This document shows, piece by piece, positions 6,576 to 7,997 of a stretch of 7,997 nucleotides of DNA. Made by a program: the position numbers and the translations under genes. Source of the stretch: Rhodospirillaceae bacterium (GTDB lineage Bacteria; Pseudomonadota; Alphaproteobacteria; Rhodospirillales; 2-02-FULL-58-16); the NCBI GenBank assembly GCA_013349695.1, contig DUZD01000180.1, positions 1 through 7,997 of the forward strand. Direction: 5' to 3'. The notes under the pieces are model-generated. The model did not search any database and had not been told where the DNA came from. It saw nothing but the letters and a program-made list of their open reading frames with translations. How positions within the stretch are numbered: the stretch's first letter is position 1; every line of letters starts with the position of its first letter.

Positions 6576-6614
6576 GTCCGTCGCCAGCGTAACGGAGGTG
6601 CAATGACGACGGAC
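6576..6614 (+). promoter_or_regulatory. Hairpin between dnaK and dnaJ
   Basis: GTCCGTCG (6576-6583) and CGACGGAC (6607-6614) form a perfect 8-bp stem around a 23-base loop. The loop holds a strong ribosome site (GGAGGTG, 6594-6600) and the start codon of a tiny ORF, and the 3' arm covers the ORF's second to fourth codons. No T-run follows, so it is not an intrinsic terminator. It could tune dnaJ expression relative to dnaK, or act in mRNA processing; both are inferences. Confidence 0.4.
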
Positions 6615-6632
6615 TGGCGGGGTTTGCTTTGA
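6603..6632 (+). CDS. Possible 9-residue minicistron upstream of dnaJ
   Basis: ATG at 6603 opens a nine-codon frame, MTTDWRGLL, ending in TGA at 6630-6632. The site GGAGGTG, a seven-base match to the 16S rRNA anti-Shine-Dalgarno, ends 2 bases before the ATG and is the best ribosome site I see in the window. The frame is not that of dnaJ and stops 13 bases before the dnaJ ATG, beside the dnaJ ribosome site. A ribosome finishing here could reinitiate on dnaJ. The peptide matches nothing I recognise, and translation is unproven. Confidence 0.25.
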   Translation: MTTDWRGLL

Positions 6633-6645
6633 AGGGCGGCAATTG

Positions 6646-7797
6646 ATGGTCAAAGAAGACTTATACACGGTTCTGGGCGTTGATCGTGATGCCAGCACGG
6701 ACCAAATCAAGAAGGCTTACCGCAAACTGGCCATGAAGTATCATCCGGACCGCAATCCCGGCAACAAGGATGCGGAAAAGAGGTTCAAGGAAATCGTCGG
6801 GGCGTACGAGGTCCTGAAAGACGACCAGAAACGCGCCGCTTTCGATCGCTTCGGCCATGCTGCCTTCGAGCAGGGTGGATTCGGCGACGGCGCCGGCGCC
6901 GGCGGTTTTGGCGGCGCCGGCTTCGCCTCGGGTTTCGCCGACATCTTCGACGAAATGTTTGGCGACTTCGTCCATGGCGGCGAGCGCGGCCGCGCCGGCG
7001 GCGCCGGCCGGGGCGGCGATCTTCGCTATAACCTCAAGACTACCCTCGATGACGCGTTTCACGGCAAAACGGTGGAAATCCGCATTCCCGCCTCGGTTCC
7101 TTGCGGTGCCTGCCAAGGGACCGGCTCGGCCGGTGGCGCCGCCCCGTCGACCTGTCCAACCTGCCGCGGCCACGGCAGGGTCCGAACGCAATCGGGTTTT
7201 TTCACTGTCGAGCGGGTCTGTATCACTTGTCAGGGCCAGGGGCAGGTCATCAAGGCGCCTTGCAAGACCTGCGGCGGGTCGGGACGCATGCGCAAGGAAA
7301 AAACGCTCTCGGTCAACATCCCCGCCGGTGTCGAGGACGGCACCCGCATCCGTCTCGGCGGCGAGGGCGAGGCGGGATTGCGCGGGGCGCCGGCGGGCGA
7401 TCTCTATATTTTCCTTTCCGTCTTGCCGCACAGATTGTTCAGGCGGGATGGAGCCGACATCCACTGCCGGGTGCCGATTCCGATGACCGTGGCGACGCTG
7501 GGCGGCACCATCGAGATTCCCACCATCGATGACAGCCGGGCGCGGATCACCATCCCGGCGGGAACCCAGACGGGTCAGCAGTTCCGTCTCAAGGGAAGAG
7601 CCATGACGGTGCTGCGCTCCCAAGCCCGAGGCGATATGTTCGTGCAGGTGACGGTGGAAACGCCGGTCAATCTCAGCAAAAAACAAGCGGAACTGCTGCG
7701 CCAGTTCGAGAACGAAATCAGCCAGGAACGGCAAAGCCCGGAATCACACGGCTTTTTCTCCAAGGTCAAGGAGATCTGGGAAGACCTGAAGGAATAA
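6646..7797 (+). CDS. dnaJ: DnaJ, Hsp40 J-domain co-chaperone of DnaK
   Basis: This is a 383-residue protein, the usual length. It presents unfolded clients to DnaK and stimulates its ATPase. The J domain (about 5-70) carries YHPDRNPGN with the essential HPD at 33-35. A Gly/Phe-rich linker spans about 77-124 and includes FADIFDEMFGDF (97-108). The zinc region has all four CxxCxGxG repeats: CGACQGTG (153-160), CPTCRGHG (170-177), CITCQGQG (192-199) and CKTCGGSG (206-213), so this is a full type I DnaJ. Two C-terminal beta domains follow (GDLYIFLSVLPHRLFRRDGAD, TVATLGGTIEIPT, FRLKGRAMTVLRSQARGDMFV), and the protein ends FFSKVKEIWEDLKE. I chose the ATG at 6646 over a TTG one codon earlier. AGGG at 6633-6636 is the likely ribosome site. 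It is the last recognised gene of the chaperone group. Confidence 0.98.
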   Translation: MVKEDLYTVLGVDRDASTDQIKKAYRKLAMKYHPDRNPGNKDAEKRFKEIVGAYEVLKDDQKRAAFDRFGHAAFEQGGFGDGAGAGGFGGAGFASGFADIFDEMFGDFVHGGERGRAGGAGRGGDLRYNLKTTLDDAFHGKTVEIRIPASVPCGACQGTGSAGGAAPSTCPTCRGHGRVRTQSGFFTVERVCITCQGQGQVIKAPCKTCGGSGRMRKEKTLSVNIPAGVEDGTRIRLGGEGEAGLRGAPAGDLYIFLSVLPHRLFRRDGADIHCRVPIPMTVATLGGTIEIPTIDDSRARITIPAGTQTGQQFRLKGRAMTVLRSQARGDMFVQVTVETPVNLSKKQAELLRQFENEISQERQSPESHGFFSKVKEIWEDLKE

Positions 7798-7857
7798 TAC
7801 GCCAATCAACGATTGCGGGGAGCGTTGGAACAAGGGGTGGCGAGGATGAAATCGTGT

Positions 7858-7870
7858 TTTGGCCGCCAAA
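7858..7870. repeat. 13-bp inverted repeat downstream of dnaJ
   Basis: TTTGGC and GCCAAA flank a single central C. It could be a small operator-like dyad for a gene beyond the right edge, or simply chance. No regulator can be named from it. Confidence 0.25.
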
Positions 7871-7893
7871 TATCGTTTGGATTTGCTCTCTCA

Positions 7894-7924
7894 TGTCCGA
7901 TTTCAAGGTACCGGACAGAGTTTT
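7894..7924 (+). terminator. Weak candidate terminator after dnaJ
   Basis: TGTCCG (7894-7899) and CGGACA (7912-7917) make a 6-bp stem with a 12-base loop, followed after three bases by TTTT. The stem is short and the T-run meagre, and part of the 3' arm (GGAC) can instead pair with GTCC at 7927-7930. It is the only hairpin in the 200-base tail with a T-run at all, so it is the best candidate for ending the dnaK-dnaJ transcript. Confidence 0.3.
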
Positions 7925-7929
7925 CCGTC

Positions 7930-7946
7930 CACCGGCTTGGCCGGTG
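7930..7946 (+). repeat. Compact GC hairpin near the right edge
   Basis: CACCGGC (7930-7936) and GCCGGTG (7940-7946) form a 7-bp stem around a 3-base loop. The sequence after it (TCGATGTTTC) is not a U-tract. Together with the preceding hairpin it could form a two-part termination or stabilising structure. Apart from these short repeats I see nothing convincing between 7798 and 7997. Confidence 0.45.
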
Positions 7947-7997
7947 TCGATGTTTCAGTGTAGCCGACGCGCACGGCTGGAGGCGAGACCATCGTAA

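Noticed and set aside
5095..6642. A 515-codon minus-strand frame opposite dnaK
   Set aside because: Long antisense frames opposite dnaK are a known annotation artefact in GC-rich genomes; the repeated FILFIL-type start is just the reverse of the DKK repeat.
6880..7020. GGC/GCC-rich repeats in the dnaJ linker
   Set aside because: They are explained by the Gly/Phe-rich linker of DnaJ written in GC-rich codons.
6661..7734. A 357-codon minus-strand frame opposite dnaJ
   Set aside because: Shadow of dnaJ with no domain signature of its own.
7846..7997. An ORF starting MKSCFGRQISFG, open to the right edge, with AAGGGG 8 bases upstream
   Set aside because: Third-position GC is only about half, unlike the strong bias of neighbours, and the Arg/Cys-rich translation resembles non-coding DNA. 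It could be re-examined with more sequence to the right.
7893..7997. A 34-codon ORF ending in TAA at the last base of the window
   Set aside because: No ribosome site, no recognisable motif, and it overlaps the hairpins; most likely chance.

Overview
The window is about 60% GC and holds seven recognisable conserved genes in two divergent groups: hemW, rdgB and rph on the minus strand, and hrcA, grpE, dnaK and dnaJ on the plus strand. The gene content, the RNase PH/HrcA divergence and the GrpE/DnaK/DnaJ sequence style point to an alphaproteobacterium, perhaps of Rhodospirillales type. That placement is inferred from sequence feel and gene order; no database was searched. I see no insertion sequence, integrase, CRISPR array, tRNA or rRNA.

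Layout. Positions 1-945 (minus) are the 5' part of hemW, which runs off the left edge. Positions 946-1557 (minus) are rdgB and 1550-2272 (minus) are rph. These three are packed end to end: rph and rdgB overlap by 8 bases, and the rdgB stop touches the hemW start. Positions 2273-2472 are a divergent promoter region with a good sigma70-like promoter facing hrcA and a weaker one facing rph. hrcA (2473-3507) and grpE (3525-4376) follow, 17 bases apart. A 223-base gap (4377-4599) carries GC-rich hairpins, a likely promoter and a structured leader for dnaK (4600-6573). A 72-base gap with a possible 9-residue minicistron separates dnaK from dnaJ (6646-7797). The last 200 bases hold hairpins but no convincing gene.

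How the genes work together. DnaK (Hsp70), DnaJ (its J-domain co-chaperone) and GrpE (its nucleotide exchange factor) form one complete folding machine. HrcA is the heat-shock repressor usually tied to chaperonin control. The minus-strand genes are housekeeping: RNase PH trims tRNA 3' ends, RdgB removes non-canonical purine triphosphates, and HemW is a radical-SAM haem chaperone.

This is mainly ordinary core genome, and I do not see a new biological system. The points worth a second look are small. They are a possible Shine-Dalgarno-masking switch in the dnaK leader, a strong ribosome site driving a tiny ORF between dnaK and dnaJ, a (DKK)5 microsatellite tail on DnaK, a Gly/Glu-rich insertion in GrpE, and the lack of a complete CIRCE operator despite hrcA being present.
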